Part shown: positions 10,734 through 21,229 of the stretch, piece after piece
How the letters are laid out: each line of letters starts with the position of its first letter
Position numbering within the stretch: the first letter of the stretch is position 1
From: Onthophagus taurus
Taxonomy: Eukaryota > Arthropoda > Insecta > Coleoptera > Scarabaeidae
NCBI RefSeq assembly: GCF_036711975.1
Contig: NC_091967.1
Span: 30,605,501 to 30,669,500 of the forward strand
Length of the DNA stretch: 64,000 bases
Direction of reading: 5' to 3'
Program-made: the position numbers and the translations under genes
The notes under the pieces: generated by a model
Seen by the model: only the letters and a program-made list of their open reading frames with translations
Told to the model about the DNA's origin: nothing
The model's database searches: none

Positions 10734-11025
10734 CTATTCTGCAGCCGTGTGAGGCGAAACGATATACTCGTATTCCGGTTGGAAGTAAAAAAACGAACGC
10801 TCAACACAACAATGCCTACTACGGCACTTGACTCGTTTGATGTGGAAATGACAGAGCACTTGCAGAAAGCATCACCTATCTGCCTGATTGTTGACTGAAT
10901 TTAAAGTCCTGGCACTTTGCCCATTTGATAGGATATAGTCGATGGCACATAGAACCTGTCTATAGAAATATCTCATTTTTTGGCAAATTGGCACTTAGCC
11001 CCTTTGTTACTTCTACTCCTCAACT

Positions 11026-11360
11026 GTTGTTAAAATGTTGGGTAAATATAAAAAAAGATTGTCACAACCGACTGGTGTTTCTCAGTCTTTCACAAATTTT
11101 TTCGGCACTTTTACAAACTTTAATCACTTCCGAGCTAGGGTATATCAACTTTCCGTTAGTTTTGGAATGATATCAAATCCAAATCCGGTAAATTATGATT
11201 TTTCTCTTCTATCAACGATGATCGACATTGCACCTAATCTTTTTAATCAATTTTCGCACGACAAGGCCACCAATATAAGCTACTACGTTATCTATATATT
11301 TGGATAAATGTAAAAAATTAGGCATCTTCTTCTTCTAGTTCAACATCGTCAAATAATTTG
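11026..11360. other. Spacer, nothing recognised except a possible P-element tail
   Basis: No convincing gene. On the minus strand, 11311-11366 can be read as an acidic C-terminal tail (LFDDVELEEEDA, then stop) that may belong to the P-element relic to its right after one frame change. Confidence 0.35.
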
Positions 11361-11367
11361 TACATCT

Positions 11368-12150
11368 TTATAAAATTATAAGACGACAAGTGATGATCAA
11401 AAATTCGTTTAGAAGATGAAAAAGAATTGAAGTAGAATCTGTTTGTACATTTCCTTTACTGTGTATCAATTCATGGTGTATAATTAAACGTTTGTAGGCT
11501 GCTGCAAATTGTTTGGCTGTTGAGTTATTATTGTGCCCTCCTTTACTCCTAATTGCTGAGAAAAATAATTGAAGGTGAACTTGACTGAATTTGTAAGTCA
11601 ACAAATAGCTAAAACAATAACAAGGTAGTGTATTATATTGAATAACAAGATTAACAGTTACGTTAATATAGGTTTATCGCAATTAATGTAAATATCAAAT
11701 AGACTTAGTAGAGTTTTTATTAGCACTAAATAGCTAATAAACGGCGTTTTTCTTCTAGAATGAATTAGTAAATGTCCAGAAGGTAATCTTATATTGCTTA
11801 AGTAGTGGTAGGCTTCATCTAAAAATGGTTTCCATAAATTGTTGTTTCTGATTGGAGCTTTGTAATTTCTTGCAAACGGAGACCTTGAGTTAAACGTGTC
11901 AAACGATCTGAAATATATTATTTGATTAACAAACATATATTATTATTAAAATATACATATATTATTATTATTAAAATGTACCTGTCACATATTCTGATAA
12001 ATTTTGTTGTTGCATAGGAATTCTTAAATTCATCCAACTGTAGATTTATTTGGCAATAATCAGTGGCATCTGCAACATTTGACGACAGTGTTTGCACCGC
12101 TAACCGCACCTTCATTGGTTGTTTATCCCAATCAATGTGGACTATTTTTT
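11368..12150 (-). pseudogene. P-element/THAP9-type transposase C-terminal part, three exons (relic B)
   Basis: Exon a (about 12150-11982) encodes IDWDKQP, MKVRLAVQTLSSNVADA and KFIRICD. A GTACAT donor joins it in phase to exon b (11907-11662), giving RSFDTFNSRSPFARNYKAP. A GTAACT donor then leads to exon c (11608-11368) with YLLTYKFSQVHLQLFFSAIR and GGHNNNSTAKQFAAAYKRL. These are successive conserved blocks of P-element transposases. The introns are 74 and 53 bp. The N-terminal THAP and the first catalytic region are absent; a stop lies just before exon a, with AG directly ahead of TCC that could be a splice acceptor. It could be the end of a domesticated gene, but I see no evidence for that here. 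Confidence 0.8.
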
Positions 12151-12629
12151 AACACCAATCGGCTCAATAAAATGGCAGTTTTCTAAGATTTAATGTGAAA
12201 TTAAAAATATGGTGTGATATTAGGTTGTTTAAAAATACTTCACTCTTTCAAATAAAATAGAACATTTATAAATAAAAAAAAACAAACAATAAATTTGCAT
12301 TCATAATACTAAAAGCTAAGAGCAATCTATATCTATTAAAAAAATATTAAAATTACTTCCTATATTCGTTTTTTTCTTGTTGGCCCAACTCTTCAAAACC
12401 ACCATTTATTTCTTTGAAAATCTCAACCTATGCATTTCTTGTCAGGATTCTGTCCTTATAACTTTCTCGAGTCTATCCCATAAAATAGGACGATCGAATC
12501 AACTTCGGTCAATATTAACTCAACTAATTTTACACAAAATTAGATTTTTTTTAAATTTAAATCTTATCTACGAAGATACAAACGACGCAAACGACTCAGT
12601 AGGATTGCAACACGAGCCGGCTAGATGTG
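12151..12629. other. AT-rich spacer without recognised features
   Basis: No gene seen. It ends in a GC-richer segment (GAGCCGGCTAGATGTG) just before the mariner insertion. Similar wording (GCCGGCTCCCG and CCGGGTAGATGTGAAAGGGCCC) recurs to the right of that insertion, at about 14645 and 14785, so the mariner probably landed in an older palindromic repeat. Confidence 0.4.
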
Positions 12630-12631
12630 TA

Positions 12632-14637
12632 CAGGGTGTCCCAATTTCGATGTCCGCATAGGCTATCTCCGAAACTAAAAGAGATAGAAAAGAAGTAGCT
12701 TACATGTCATGATCTCGTTTTTCGAGAAAATGCTAATGCCGAAAACTCCGAACAACTATCGCCTTTTGTTTTCACCCTATCGGCAAAAAGTGAAATTTTT
12801 GCGAAAACGACAATCGCGAATATCTCACTTACTATCAAAGATGGAGTATTATAAATAAAACATTATATGGGCAACTTTTTACGAAGAATTCAGTGGCGTA
12901 GGTAGAATTTTTTTCCCATCTTTTATTTTCGAGATTTTAGACATAACTTTATTTTTTTAAATGGAAACCATAGCTGGCTATGACCTAAAATAATTTGTTA
13001 TTTTCTTCTGATAACAAATATGTATAGTTTGTGGGGTATATTTCTTATAGTTATTGAATAATTAATAAAAATTCATTTTGTTCCATCTAAAACTAATGTA
13101 TTTAAAAGTTAATATTGCTATGGTGATAACCATACATACTATGATGGAATATAATGTATCAATTTTTTTTGTTCTTTCTAAAACTATTGTATGTATTTAA
13201 AACTTAATGTTGTTGTGGTGATAACCATACCATGATAGACAACATTGTTTCCAATTATTGCCAAAGTTTGTAGTAGTATTTAAAAATTCACTAACAACTC
13301 TGACATTACGTGCTGGTGCTCCGTCATATTGAATATATATCATTTAAGACATATTTAATGGAAAATTGGCGACCAAAGGCTCAATGTGCTCCCTTAATAT
13401 AGTATACCTCAATATATTAAGGCAGCACATTATCTGAGTTTAAGTTTTTATGGTAGATACTATATGCCAAAATTCTATTATCTAAAAGGGCACACCATAC
13501 ATTGAACCCGAATCTTCTTTGAACACTCAGAGACTTCATTGGTCCAGATGACATTTTGAACAAACAGCAGATTATTTAATTTTTCTAAATATCATCTACA
13601 AAATTCTAATCTTAGATTGACATCTTCGGCACGTAAATAATGAGTTAAGTCCCGCTTTGTATGGTTTATATTTATTTTTCTTCCATATTCGGGAGCAGCG
13701 GCTTTTGGGTCAGACGTCTTATTCAATTTCTCTGCAAGATGTTGAATGGATTTATCGCAAGTGAAGCCAACACATTGACTTCATCCTCTTGCAGGTCATT
13801 TTGGTATGTCTTTGCACGTGGGTTGGGGAAGGACCAAAAATCCATTAAATTTTCTGCTAACCGGCTGAAAGTTCTTGCGTGCTGTTGTCTATTTTGTAAA
13901 ATATAATTCCGCGGCTAACGTCGCATTCTTATCTGATAACATATAGCACTCCTTCATGTTACATTTTCATAATTTTTGAAATTCATTGTAAAGTTTTATT
14001 CAGTTTTGTTATACTTTGACACTTAACATGCTGATGCTCCAGACCAAGATATAATGCCAGAGTTGTTAGCGAATTTTTAAATACAAACTTTGGTAATTAT
14101 CTGATACATTATTTTCCATCATAGTATGTATGGTTATTACCATAGCATCAATTACTTTTAAATACAAACATTAGTTTTAGATAGAACAAAAAGAATTTTT
14201 GTTAATTATTCAATAACTACATATAAGAAATATACCCAACAAACTATATATATTTGTTATCAGAAGAAAATAACAAATTATTTTAGCTCATAGCCAACTA
14301 TGGTTTCCATTTAAAAAAATAAAGTTATACTTCTAAAATCTCGAAAATAAAAGATGAAAAAAAAATTCTACCTACACCACTGAATTCTCCGTAAAAAGTT
14401 GCCCATATAATGTTTTATTTATAATATTCCATCTTTGATAATGAGATATTCGCGATTGTCGTTTTCGCAAAATTTTCAATTTTTGCCGATAGGACGAAAA
14501 CAAAAGACGATAGCTGTTCGCAGTTTTCGGCATTAACATTTTCGCGAAAAATGAGATCATGACATGTAAGCTACATTTTTTCTATCTCTTTTAGTTTTGG
14601 AGATAGCCTATGCGGACAACGAAATTTTGACACCCTG
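12632..14637 (-). mobile_element. Foldback-type mariner with 0.6-0.7 kb inverted arms
   Basis: The outer ends are CAGGGTGTCCCAATTTCG (left) and, complemented, CAGGGTGTCAAAATTTCG (right), flanked by TA at 12630-12631 and 14638-14639. The arms (about 12632-13325 and 14030-14637) match over nearly their whole length with scattered differences. They continue into transposase coding sequence, so part of the gene is present twice in opposite orientation. The unique centre holds a decayed mariner transposase. It was probably made by an inverted duplication at one end of a normal mariner. Confidence 0.85.
13280..13910 (-). pseudogene. Decayed mariner transposase in the foldback element
   Basis: Minus-strand pieces in several frames are recognisable: VIWTNEVSE in the position of the first catalytic block, and IQYDGAPARNVR (about 13285-13330) matching the HDGAPxH second block. 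The third block is not found. The matching inverted copy of the second block lies near 14031 as DAPDQDIMPELLANF on the plus strand. It is not functional. Confidence 0.6.
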
Positions 14638-14839
14638 TACTGTGCCGGCTCCCGTGAATCGAGTAAACGACCGGTAATCATTTACCCGACCACGATATTA
14701 ATAGGGCAAGTGTGAAAACTCTCATATACTTTTTAACTTTGCGTCGTGTACCCGGCGTTTACCCAGTCGTTTATAAGACTGCCGGGTAGATGTGAAAGGG
14801 CCCTAAATGTGGGGAATATTTTGATAACGCGCACATAAA

Positions 14840-15394
14840 CTCTACAATTTTTTGGATATCGAACCTAGCCGTTCAGCGAATCAAACAATTGAGTCATCAA
14901 ATGAACAAATTCGGCACTAGCTAAAGATTCAGCAGGTAAATCTTTAGTTACATGAAATGTCTATTGATGCAGTAACTGTGTGACTCAACTCAAATGTGGC
15001 ACGTCATAGATTGTACATATTTTTTCTCCATTTACTTCAAACACATCGTCGTTGTTACAACAAAAACCCTTATAATTGCTCGCAAATTACTAATTATATT
15101 GACAATTAATTGCTTTAGGCTCACTTTTACCACCTCTTGATAAATTTATCCGATAGATAAATCCAGCTCTTAACCAATGAGAGCGCTTAAAACCGCCGTA
15201 ACCATGGCAACTATCCTCTAGATAGTTTATCAGGAGGATGGTAAAAGTGGGCCTTAGAGAAGTGGCTGCTATTGTATTTTGAACAAAAAATAAGCAACAA
15301 CTTGCTTATAACTTTTTTGAACCTCTCTGACTATGAAAACCAATGCATGATTTGCCATTTTGTTATTGGTTCCGAGTACACCCAAATCTTCGAA
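14840..15394 (-). pseudogene. P-element transposase relic A, left part
   Basis: Reading leftwards from the LINE insertion the frame gives FEDLGVLGTNNKMANHALVF, then VREVQKSYKQVVAYF and QNTIAATSLKQLI. After the Harbinger-type MITE it goes on with a frame change to FEVNGEKICTIYDVPHL and, further on, SAEFVHLMTQLFDSLN. These are ordered blocks of a P-element transposase. Removing the LINE restores the reading frame directly into the piece at 19617-19732. It differs from relic B, because both carry the FD-x-x-N block. Confidence 0.8.
15118..15253. mobile_element. 136-bp PIF/Harbinger-type MITE in relic A
   Basis: The TIRs are GGCTCACTTTTACCACC and, from the other end, GGCCCACTTTTACCATCC. They are flanked by the 3-bp duplication TTA (15115-15117 and 15254-15256). 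The 3-bp TTA TSD and GGC start fit PIF/Harbinger. It interrupts the P-element coding sequence between the codons for SL and KQLI. There is no coding capacity. Confidence 0.85.
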
Positions 15395-15514
15395 TCCCGA
15401 AATTCTTTTTTTTTTTTTTTTATTTACAGTTTTTATTGGATCAACATTTTATTTCATGTTATGCACAATATTTGTAGTTTAGAATTAGTGTTTTATTCAT
15501 TATACTGTATGAGG

Positions 15515-18244
15515 TTATTCACTTGTCTCCTCTTCGCTACTTCCATCGTTAGTTAATTGGTCTTGTGGCATTTTTCTTTTAAGACGTACATGGATGTTTT
15601 TCTTCCCTAACTTATAGTGTGTTGCTCCTTCGCAGTTTTTTAAGTTTTCAAAGAACTTCACGTTAAGCCGTTTGATGAAAGTTGTCACTGTAGGTATGTT
15701 TAATTCTTTATGAAGTTGGTCATTTCTAACGAACCACGGTGCATTTGTTGCAATCCTTAAAACTTTATTTTGAAAAGTCTGCAATTTCCGCAAATTGGTT
15801 TTGGAGGTATTTGACCATACACAGCTGGCGTATGTTAATAGCGATCTCAACAATGATTTATAAAGTAGGAGGGTGCATTCTATTTTTAGTTGGGATTTTC
15901 GATTTATGAGGGGATAAAGTTGGTTTAACCGTACATTTGCCTCATTGAGTTTTCGGTTGATATGAAAGCCCCAGTGAAGCCTCGTGTCGAGATATACTCC
16001 AAGATATTTAACAGCCTCGGTTGACCATTCTACACCTTCATTGTTAATTGATATTTCTGGTAGCTCTCGGAATCTTCTTAACGTGAACATCTTCAATTGT
16101 GTTTTAGCCGGATTTGCCATAATTCCCCATTTATTGGCCCATCTGCATACGATATTGATATCATTTTGTAATGCGTCAGTTGTTTCCATGATGTTATTTC
16201 TCTGGCTGATAATAGCGGTGTCGTCAGCAAACATTGATAGTATTCCTGAAACGGTTGGTATATCGTGCACATATATATTAAATAGCAAGGGGGCCAACAC
16301 GCTGCCTTGAGGTACTCCGGCTTCTATAGATTTAATTGTTGATAATTCGTTATTGATTTTGATTTGGAACGTTCGTTTATCAAGAAATGAGAATAATATA
16401 GCTGTTAAATATGATGGTAGTTTTAGGTGTAGTAGTTTGTATTTAAGGCCTTCTAACCAAACTTTATCGAACGCTTGGGCGAAGTCTAGGAAAGCTACCG
16501 CTGTGTATTGCTTTGCTTCAAATCCCTTTTCAATAGCTTCACTAAGTCTTAGTAGTTGATGACACGTTGAATGGTTATTTTTGAATCCAAACTGAAATGA
16601 CGGAATAGTCCTTTCTATCACTAATTCTGTTTTTAGTCGGCTTTGGATGATCTTTTCTAAAATCTTTGATAAAACTGTTAGTAAACTAATAGGACGATAA
16701 CCGTCCATATAACTGTGATTTTTTCCAGGCTTCGGAAAGACTACGATTTGGGCATGTTTCCATTTATCTGGAAAATACCCAATTCTCAGACATCCATTAA
16801 ATAGAGTTGTTAAAAAAACTAACATTTTATTGCTGAGTTGTTTTAAAATTTCGTTAGTGATCAAATCGTACCCTGGACTTTTTTTTTTAGGTAGTCGTTT
16901 GATTATGATTTTAATTTCATCAGGTGATGTTGGTTCAATTTCACTAGCGACTGGCATATGATTTTCAATGTAGTTTAGTATGTTTATTCTTTGCGCGTTT
17001 TTAATTATAGTAGGAGGACGAAAAATTTTTTCTAAATGTTCGCTAAATAGATTGCATTTTTCAGTATCTGAATAAAACGTATTTTGGTCATTTTTGATAG
17101 GGCTTATAGTTTGCTTTTGCTGTATTAGCTTTTTCGTTGTTCGCCACATGCCAGGATCATTGTTTCCATATGTTTTAATTTGTTGTTGATAGCGTTCAAT
17201 TCGAAAAACATCAAGTTCTTTTTTAATTCGGTGTGCCAAGTTGTTCATTCTGTTTTTAATTTCACGGTTCCGCGTTCGATGCCATTCTCGTCTCAAACTG
17301 TTTTTTTGTTTTATTAGTTCTGATATAGCAGCTGGTGTAAGTGCTTGATAAGGTTTGTTATTTCGTTTTTTATGAGGAATTGTTGATAGTTTTACACTTT
17401 CGCAAATGTTGTTTGTATAATTGGAGATTGTTTGATCTATTTCTTCCTTACAATCGATGTTAATTGGAGCTTTAGCCATTCGATCTAGTGTTTCTCGAAA
17501 TTTTTCCCATATTGGTTTGCCATTTATCAGTTTTGGCGGTGGTGCGAAGTTTTTAGGAAAACTCTGAAACGATATGATTATTGGTACGTGATCGGAGTTT
17601 AATTCGCTTAGAACTTGTTGGGCAATAGGTTTCTTGAAATTTTTTTGTATAACAATATCAATTATATCTGGTAGTCGCTCTTGCTGATACGGATAATACG
17701 TGTATTCTTCAGGTGGTATTATCTGTAATGCATTTATTGTTGAAATTTGTTGGAGTTTTATTCCATTTGGATTACTAGCACGGCATCCCCATATTGTATT
17801 TTTACAATTCAAATCGCCTATCAAGAGTGTTGGAGTATCGGTATTAAATATGAGTCTTATATCGCTTTCTATTAGTTGTTTATTTGGCTGTTTGTAGACA
17901 GATATTAATTTTATGTTAGTACCATCTATCGTTTTTATTTTAACTCCGACAGCTTCGAGATGTTGAATGCCATTCAAGTGAATTTCTTCATGTTGTATTC
18001 CTCCCTTAATTAAAATTGCTGCTCCTCCTGCAGCTGTTGCTGCGTTTCGGTCTTTTCTATACACGTTATATCCTGGAATATTGCATCTTTCGCCTTGCTT
18101 TAAATGTGTTTCAGTAATGCATGCTATTTGGATGTTGTGTCGATAGAGAAATTCTATGGTTTCAGATCGTTGGTTCTTTAGACCATTCGCATTCCAGTTC
18201 ATAACGGTGATGTCTTGTATGGTACGGTTGCTATTGTTAGCCAT
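15515..18244 (-). CDS. LINE ORF2: endonuclease and reverse transcriptase
   Basis: A 909-residue uninterrupted protein. Residues 1-230 form an apurinic-type endonuclease: NWNANGL, the catalytic TETHLK, GDLNCKN and the terminal SDHVPI. The reverse transcriptase follows: SYMDGYRPISLL, FLDFAQAFDKVW, GVPQGSVLAPLLFNIYVHDI and the catalytic FADDTAI around residues 670-680. Then come thumb and C-terminal segments without an RNase H domain. Its ATG overlaps the end of ORF1 by 8 bp, as usual in Jockey-like elements. All catalytic motifs are intact, so the enzyme may be active. Confidence 0.95.
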   Translation of the reverse strand: MANNSNRTIQDITVMNWNANGLKNQRSETIEFLYRHNIQIACITETHLKQGERCNIPGYNVYRKDRNAATAAGGAAILIKGGIQHEEIHLNGIQHLEAVGVKIKTIDGTNIKLISVYKQPNKQLIESDIRLIFNTDTPTLLIGDLNCKNTIWGCRASNPNGIKLQQISTINALQIIPPEEYTYYPYQQERLPDIIDIVIQKNFKKPIAQQVLSELNSDHVPIIISFQSFPKNFAPPPKLINGKPIWEKFRETLDRMAKAPINIDCKEEIDQTISNYTNNICESVKLSTIPHKKRNNKPYQALTPAAISELIKQKNSLRREWHRTRNREIKNRMNNLAHRIKKELDVFRIERYQQQIKTYGNNDPGMWRTTKKLIQQKQTISPIKNDQNTFYSDTEKCNLFSEHLEKIFRPPTIIKNAQRINILNYIENHMPVASEIEPTSPDEIKIIIKRLPKKKSPGYDLITNEILKQLSNKMLVFLTTLFNGCLRIGYFPDKWKHAQIVVFPKPGKNHSYMDGYRPISLLTVLSKILEKIIQSRLKTELVIERTIPSFQFGFKNNHSTCHQLLRLSEAIEKGFEAKQYTAVAFLDFAQAFDKVWLEGLKYKLLHLKLPSYLTAILFSFLDKRTFQIKINNELSTIKSIEAGVPQGSVLAPLLFNIYVHDIPTVSGILSMFADDTAIISQRNNIMETTDALQNDINIVCRWANKWGIMANPAKTQLKMFTLRRFRELPEISINNEGVEWSTEAVKYLGVYLDTRLHWGFHINRKLNEANVRLNQLYPLINRKSQLKIECTLLLYKSLLRSLLTYASCVWSNTSKTNLRKLQTFQNKVLRIATNAPWFVRNDQLHKELNIPTVTTFIKRLNVKFFENLKNCEGATHYKLGKKNIHVRLKRKMPQDQLTNDGSSEEETSE

Positions 18245-19414
18245 TGATAAGATTGGGAAGTAGGGAACATGTGATGAATTCTTTGATTTGTGATATAATT
18301 GGTGTAAAAAGATCTTTTAGAAATTTGATAATGGTATTTGTAATTGTGGTTGTAAGGGTTGAGGATAGAGGGTGATGATTGGAACCAGAGATAGGAGAAG
18401 TGTTTATGTTTTGGTGTTGTATGTTTGATTGTTTTAGTATTTGTGAATAGCTTCTTGTGGTGGTTTGATAACTATTGCTACTTTGGGGTGTTACTTTTGT
18501 AGTTTGGGTAATACCTTGTGGTCTTCGTCTAGGTGCGTTTCGTTGTTGGATGTTTTGATGAACCATACAACCTCTGTAATTCGCTGGATGATTACCGCCG
18601 CAGTTTGCGCATGTTGGTGGATCAGTCTTCACCTTTGTGCAATTTTTAGTTATATGTTCTTTCCCACATTTAACACATTTCGGCTGTTTGAAACAGTAGT
18701 TTCTAGTGTGACCAAATCTTGACATCGATGGCATTGTGGTATATTTCCCGGTTTCCTTCTTGCTTCAACGTCAACTGTGCATTGAAAGATTGATTTAATA
18801 TTATATATGCCCTTGGCGCTTTCGTCTGGTTTTAGTTGGACTGCACATATAGGTATCGGTCTTTTGTCTTTATTAAGTAATCTAGTTACTCTAATAATTG
18901 GGAGTTTATGGGTTAGTAGCTCGTTGGATATTTCTTCTTCGGTTAAAGATATGGGCAAATGTCTTATAATTACAGATACATGCTTGGAATTAGGATCTTG
19001 AAATGAGTGAAATTCAAGTCCTTCTTCCGTGTAGAATTTTGTTAATTTGCGATAGTCATCAATATCGTTTAAATTAATTTTTAGTTTATTGTTAGTATAT
19101 TTGGTACTAAATTCTTTGGTTACCTTTGTTTTAATATCCTTTAATATTTCTTGGTAGTTTACTACATTATGTAGGAATATTGGTGGTATTTTAGAGGGTT
19201 TTTCAGAATTTTGTTGTTGGTCTTCTACTTTATCCGTTTGCATTGTTGATAATGGGTAGTATTTGTTGTTTTGTAGAAGGACATTAGGATTAGGATCCCA
19301 TGTGTAGCGTTTTTGAGTCTCCGATATGGGAGGTGATAATACATCACTTTTCCTTTTGTTGTTATCTTTTTTTGTTGTTACGGTATTTCCTGACGGGCCT
19401 GCAGTGGCATCCAT
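18237..19414 (-). pseudogene. LINE ORF1: Gag-like RNA-binding protein, one frameshift
   Basis: From ATG at 19414 (MDATAGPSGNTV) the protein has a basic, low-complexity N-terminus. A PRE_C2HC-type domain follows (HVSVIIRHLPISLTEEEI with RVTRLLNKDKRPIPICAVQL), then CCHC knuckles: CHRC, CVKCGKEHITKNC and CANCGGNHPANYRGC. The frame slips by one base near 18725, at the first knuckle, and resumes as FGHTRNYC. It then runs to the stop that overlaps ORF2. It is a nucleic-acid chaperone for retrotransposition. The slip may be a sequencing error or a real inactivation. Confidence 0.88.
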
Positions 19415-19616
19415 GCTTCCAGGACAGCTTTCCCCTTACGGGAAAGCACGTTTTATAATTAATTTTGTTCCTATTATAAGGATTTATTTCATATACGTAT
19501 TCTTATAAGGAGTAATAAACCGGTCTTGTCTTGAGGGTGAACCTGTTATCGCGTTTAGAGCGCTCGATACGTCCACTCGCTAGCACTGTCAGACACGGAC
19601 TTTCCCGAAATTCTTT

Positions 19617-19732
19617 GTTGATGAGCGTCATAATGAAACCCACTACTAAGTTGAACTTCATGAGGGTACGATACTTGTCAACATCATTCATGCTCCTAAC
19701 CTGACGTTTAAGATAATCCATAACATTTGGAT
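19617..19732 (-). pseudogene. P-element transposase relic A, middle part
   Basis: The short host stretch left between the LINE and the piggyBac reads, with one frame change, LNPNVMDYLKRQVRSMND, then HEVQLSSGFHYDAHQQRISG. This is the P-element segment just before the FEDLG block found at 15394. The TTAA used by the piggyBac falls in the codons for L-N of LNPNV. The sequence continues at 29185. Confidence 0.78.
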
Positions 19733-19751
19733 TTAACACGTTAACTGCCGT

Positions 19752-19812
19752 GTGCATATATATTATGCACAGCAGTAAAGATACCAGCGCCATGTGCATA
19801 TATATTATGCAC
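19752..19812. repeat. Left pair of 19-bp subterminal palindromes of piggyBac
   Basis: GTGCATATATATTATGCAC occurs at 19752-19770 and again, identical, at 19794-19812, separated by 23 bp and starting 15 bp inside the left end. A matching pair lies at the other end. These are probably transposase-binding sites, by analogy with the 19-bp subterminal repeats of the founding piggyBac. Confidence 0.85.
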
Positions 19813-20109
19813 AGCTATTTTGTGCTTGTACGCTGTGTGAATAACCTGTTTTCACGCTTCCTATGTATTTTAAAGTATAAATGGTTTCGGCCGGCGTACA
19901 ACTACTTATGTTCCATTTGGTTTTGGGAAATAAAAATACGAAGGAGTTATCAATAAATTCGCGGTAAAATACATTTTAGTGACTTTATATTTTAAACGTA
20001 ACATAATAAAGATTCCAATACAACGTAGGTAATAGTGTATAACTCAAACAAAATAACAAAATTTTTGAATCCCTAAAATGTTTTCGATCATTTTTTTTAT
20101 TTTCTAATT

Positions 20110-20634
20110 GCTGTGTTAACTTTGAAAAAACATTTTACACAATAGTGGGGAAGATTTTCACATCCCTGACAAGCAAACAGTACCTGTTTACTGTTATTTA
20201 TTGCATAACGGCGATCGTGTCCTTTTGAAAGTGTCTGATAGCATTCCTTGCATCTCTTTCTTTTTGCTGCTCTATAAGTTCGTGTTTTTGATATCTCGTA
20301 TGTCCAGTAACATCATTTTCATTTTCAAGTTTCATGAGCTGTATACATAAATTCTCTTTGAATTTCGTAAAGGATAATTGTTTGTTGACCTGTTTGAACA
20401 ACAACCATACGTTGACTACTGAAGTTCCTGTCAATATTTCCAACGCAATTTTTCGGTACCATTTGACAGTACGACATAGAGAACTCGAATACGCTGTCAT
20501 TTGATCCGAGATATCTATGTACGACTTAGCAGCATTGTAATCTACAATGGCAGCTGGTTTTATTCGAGCACCAATTCTAGTGTTCACGTGAACTAGTTCG
20601 TCGTTATGTTTGGTTGAAAGAAAGAGAATGTCTG
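20110..20634 (-). pseudogene. piggyBac transposase, C-terminal part
   Basis: Continues the core at 27004-27483 across the BEL insertion: the codons for KWKDKRD are followed directly by ILFLSTKHNDELV. It carries the third catalytic aspartate in AIVDYNAAKSYIDISDQM, then VKWYRKIALEIL. After a frame slip near 20250 comes the C-terminal cysteine-rich zinc domain (CKECYQTL, CQGCENLPHYCVKC). That domain normally binds the transposon ends. The slip separates it from the catalytic part in this copy. Confidence 0.85.
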
Positions 20635-20939
20635 TGGCTGCGCAAGCGCGGGCATTTAGCAAAAATTTAAGAATTACGGCTCGATCCGAACCACACACAC
20701 ACATATTTTTGACTTCGCCTTTGTAACGCGACTTTAAAATTATTTTTATAAGTTACGCATTATTATAATATATATAAAAACTGTGATATAGTGTCGAAAT
20801 CGCGATAGGGAACAGCGATAGGGACAATAAAGTAAGAAATTAATAATAATTATTCATGGTCTTTTCCTTTTAATATCTTCCTTTTTTTTCTTTGAATCAG
20901 TACCTTTTATTTTGTTTCCGAACCGTTTTCGAGCAAACA
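20635..20939 (+). repeat. BEL/Pao 5' LTR
   Basis: A 305-bp LTR starting TGGCTGCGCAAGC and ending GAGCAAACA. It appears identical base for base to the copy at 26699-27003. A likely primer-binding site (TGGTCCTTCGAGCC) starts 2 bp after it. The LTR contains AATAAA near 20828, usable as a poly(A) signal. Confidence 0.93.
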
Positions 20940-21229
20940 TTGGTCCTTCGAGCCGGATCTATTCCGGAATCTATTTTTTTCTTTTCTCTCCCATTTAAAT
21001 TAATTATTCATCATTCTATCTTTATCTACTAAATCAATTCATCATTGTCGCTATCTCTTTCCCGTTGCCACGCGCTCAAATTCGTATTCACCCACATCTG
21101 GTGAATTTGGTTCGAAGTTGCAACAAAAAAGTGGTTCAATTTATTTTTAGAATTTATTGTGGAATATTTTTCTGTTCTTCATAAAAATCATTGTCGAATT
21201 ATAATAATAACTATTATTTTAATCCATAT

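Larger units (their letters stand above)
7477..11021 (-). mobile_element. Sola-like DNA transposon, copy 1 (4-bp TSD), with a mariner inside
   Basis: The inverted repeats run about 37 bp with two or three mismatches. They start GAGGAG and contain ACAAAGGGGCTAAGTGCCA. The 4-bp duplication AACT lies at 7473-7476 and 11022-11025. A subterminal motif GGGCTAAGTGCCA recurs near 7690 and, degraded and inverted, near 10910. It carries a broken transposase gene (7706-9517) and a mariner insertion (9541-10733) upstream of that gene's start. The 4-bp TSD and the D-N-C-x-x-Q-N-K-N transposase fit the Sola superfamily; a search is needed to confirm the name. Confidence 0.8.
15406..19602 (-). mobile_element. 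Full-length Jockey-clade non-LTR retrotransposon with TSD
   Basis: A LINE of about 4.2 kb with a poly(A) tail (T-run at 15406-15421 on the plus strand), two overlapping ORFs and a 5' UTR (19415-19602). The duplication TCCCGAAATTCTTT is at 15395-15408 (its T's merging with the tail) and at 19603-19616. It inserted into P-element relic A in the codons before FEDLG. Only ORF1 carries a visible frameshift. Full length plus a near-perfect TSD indicates a recent insertion. Confidence 0.93.

Noticed and set aside
15515-15556. Plus-strand frame 15272-15556 as a membrane protein
   Set aside because: Spans the LINE poly(A) tail and 3' end, so it is chance coding in T-rich sequence.
19750-19956. Plus-strand frame with a repeated CIYIMHS peptide
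   Set aside because: The peptide repeat is produced by the two piggyBac 19-bp palindromes, not by a gene.
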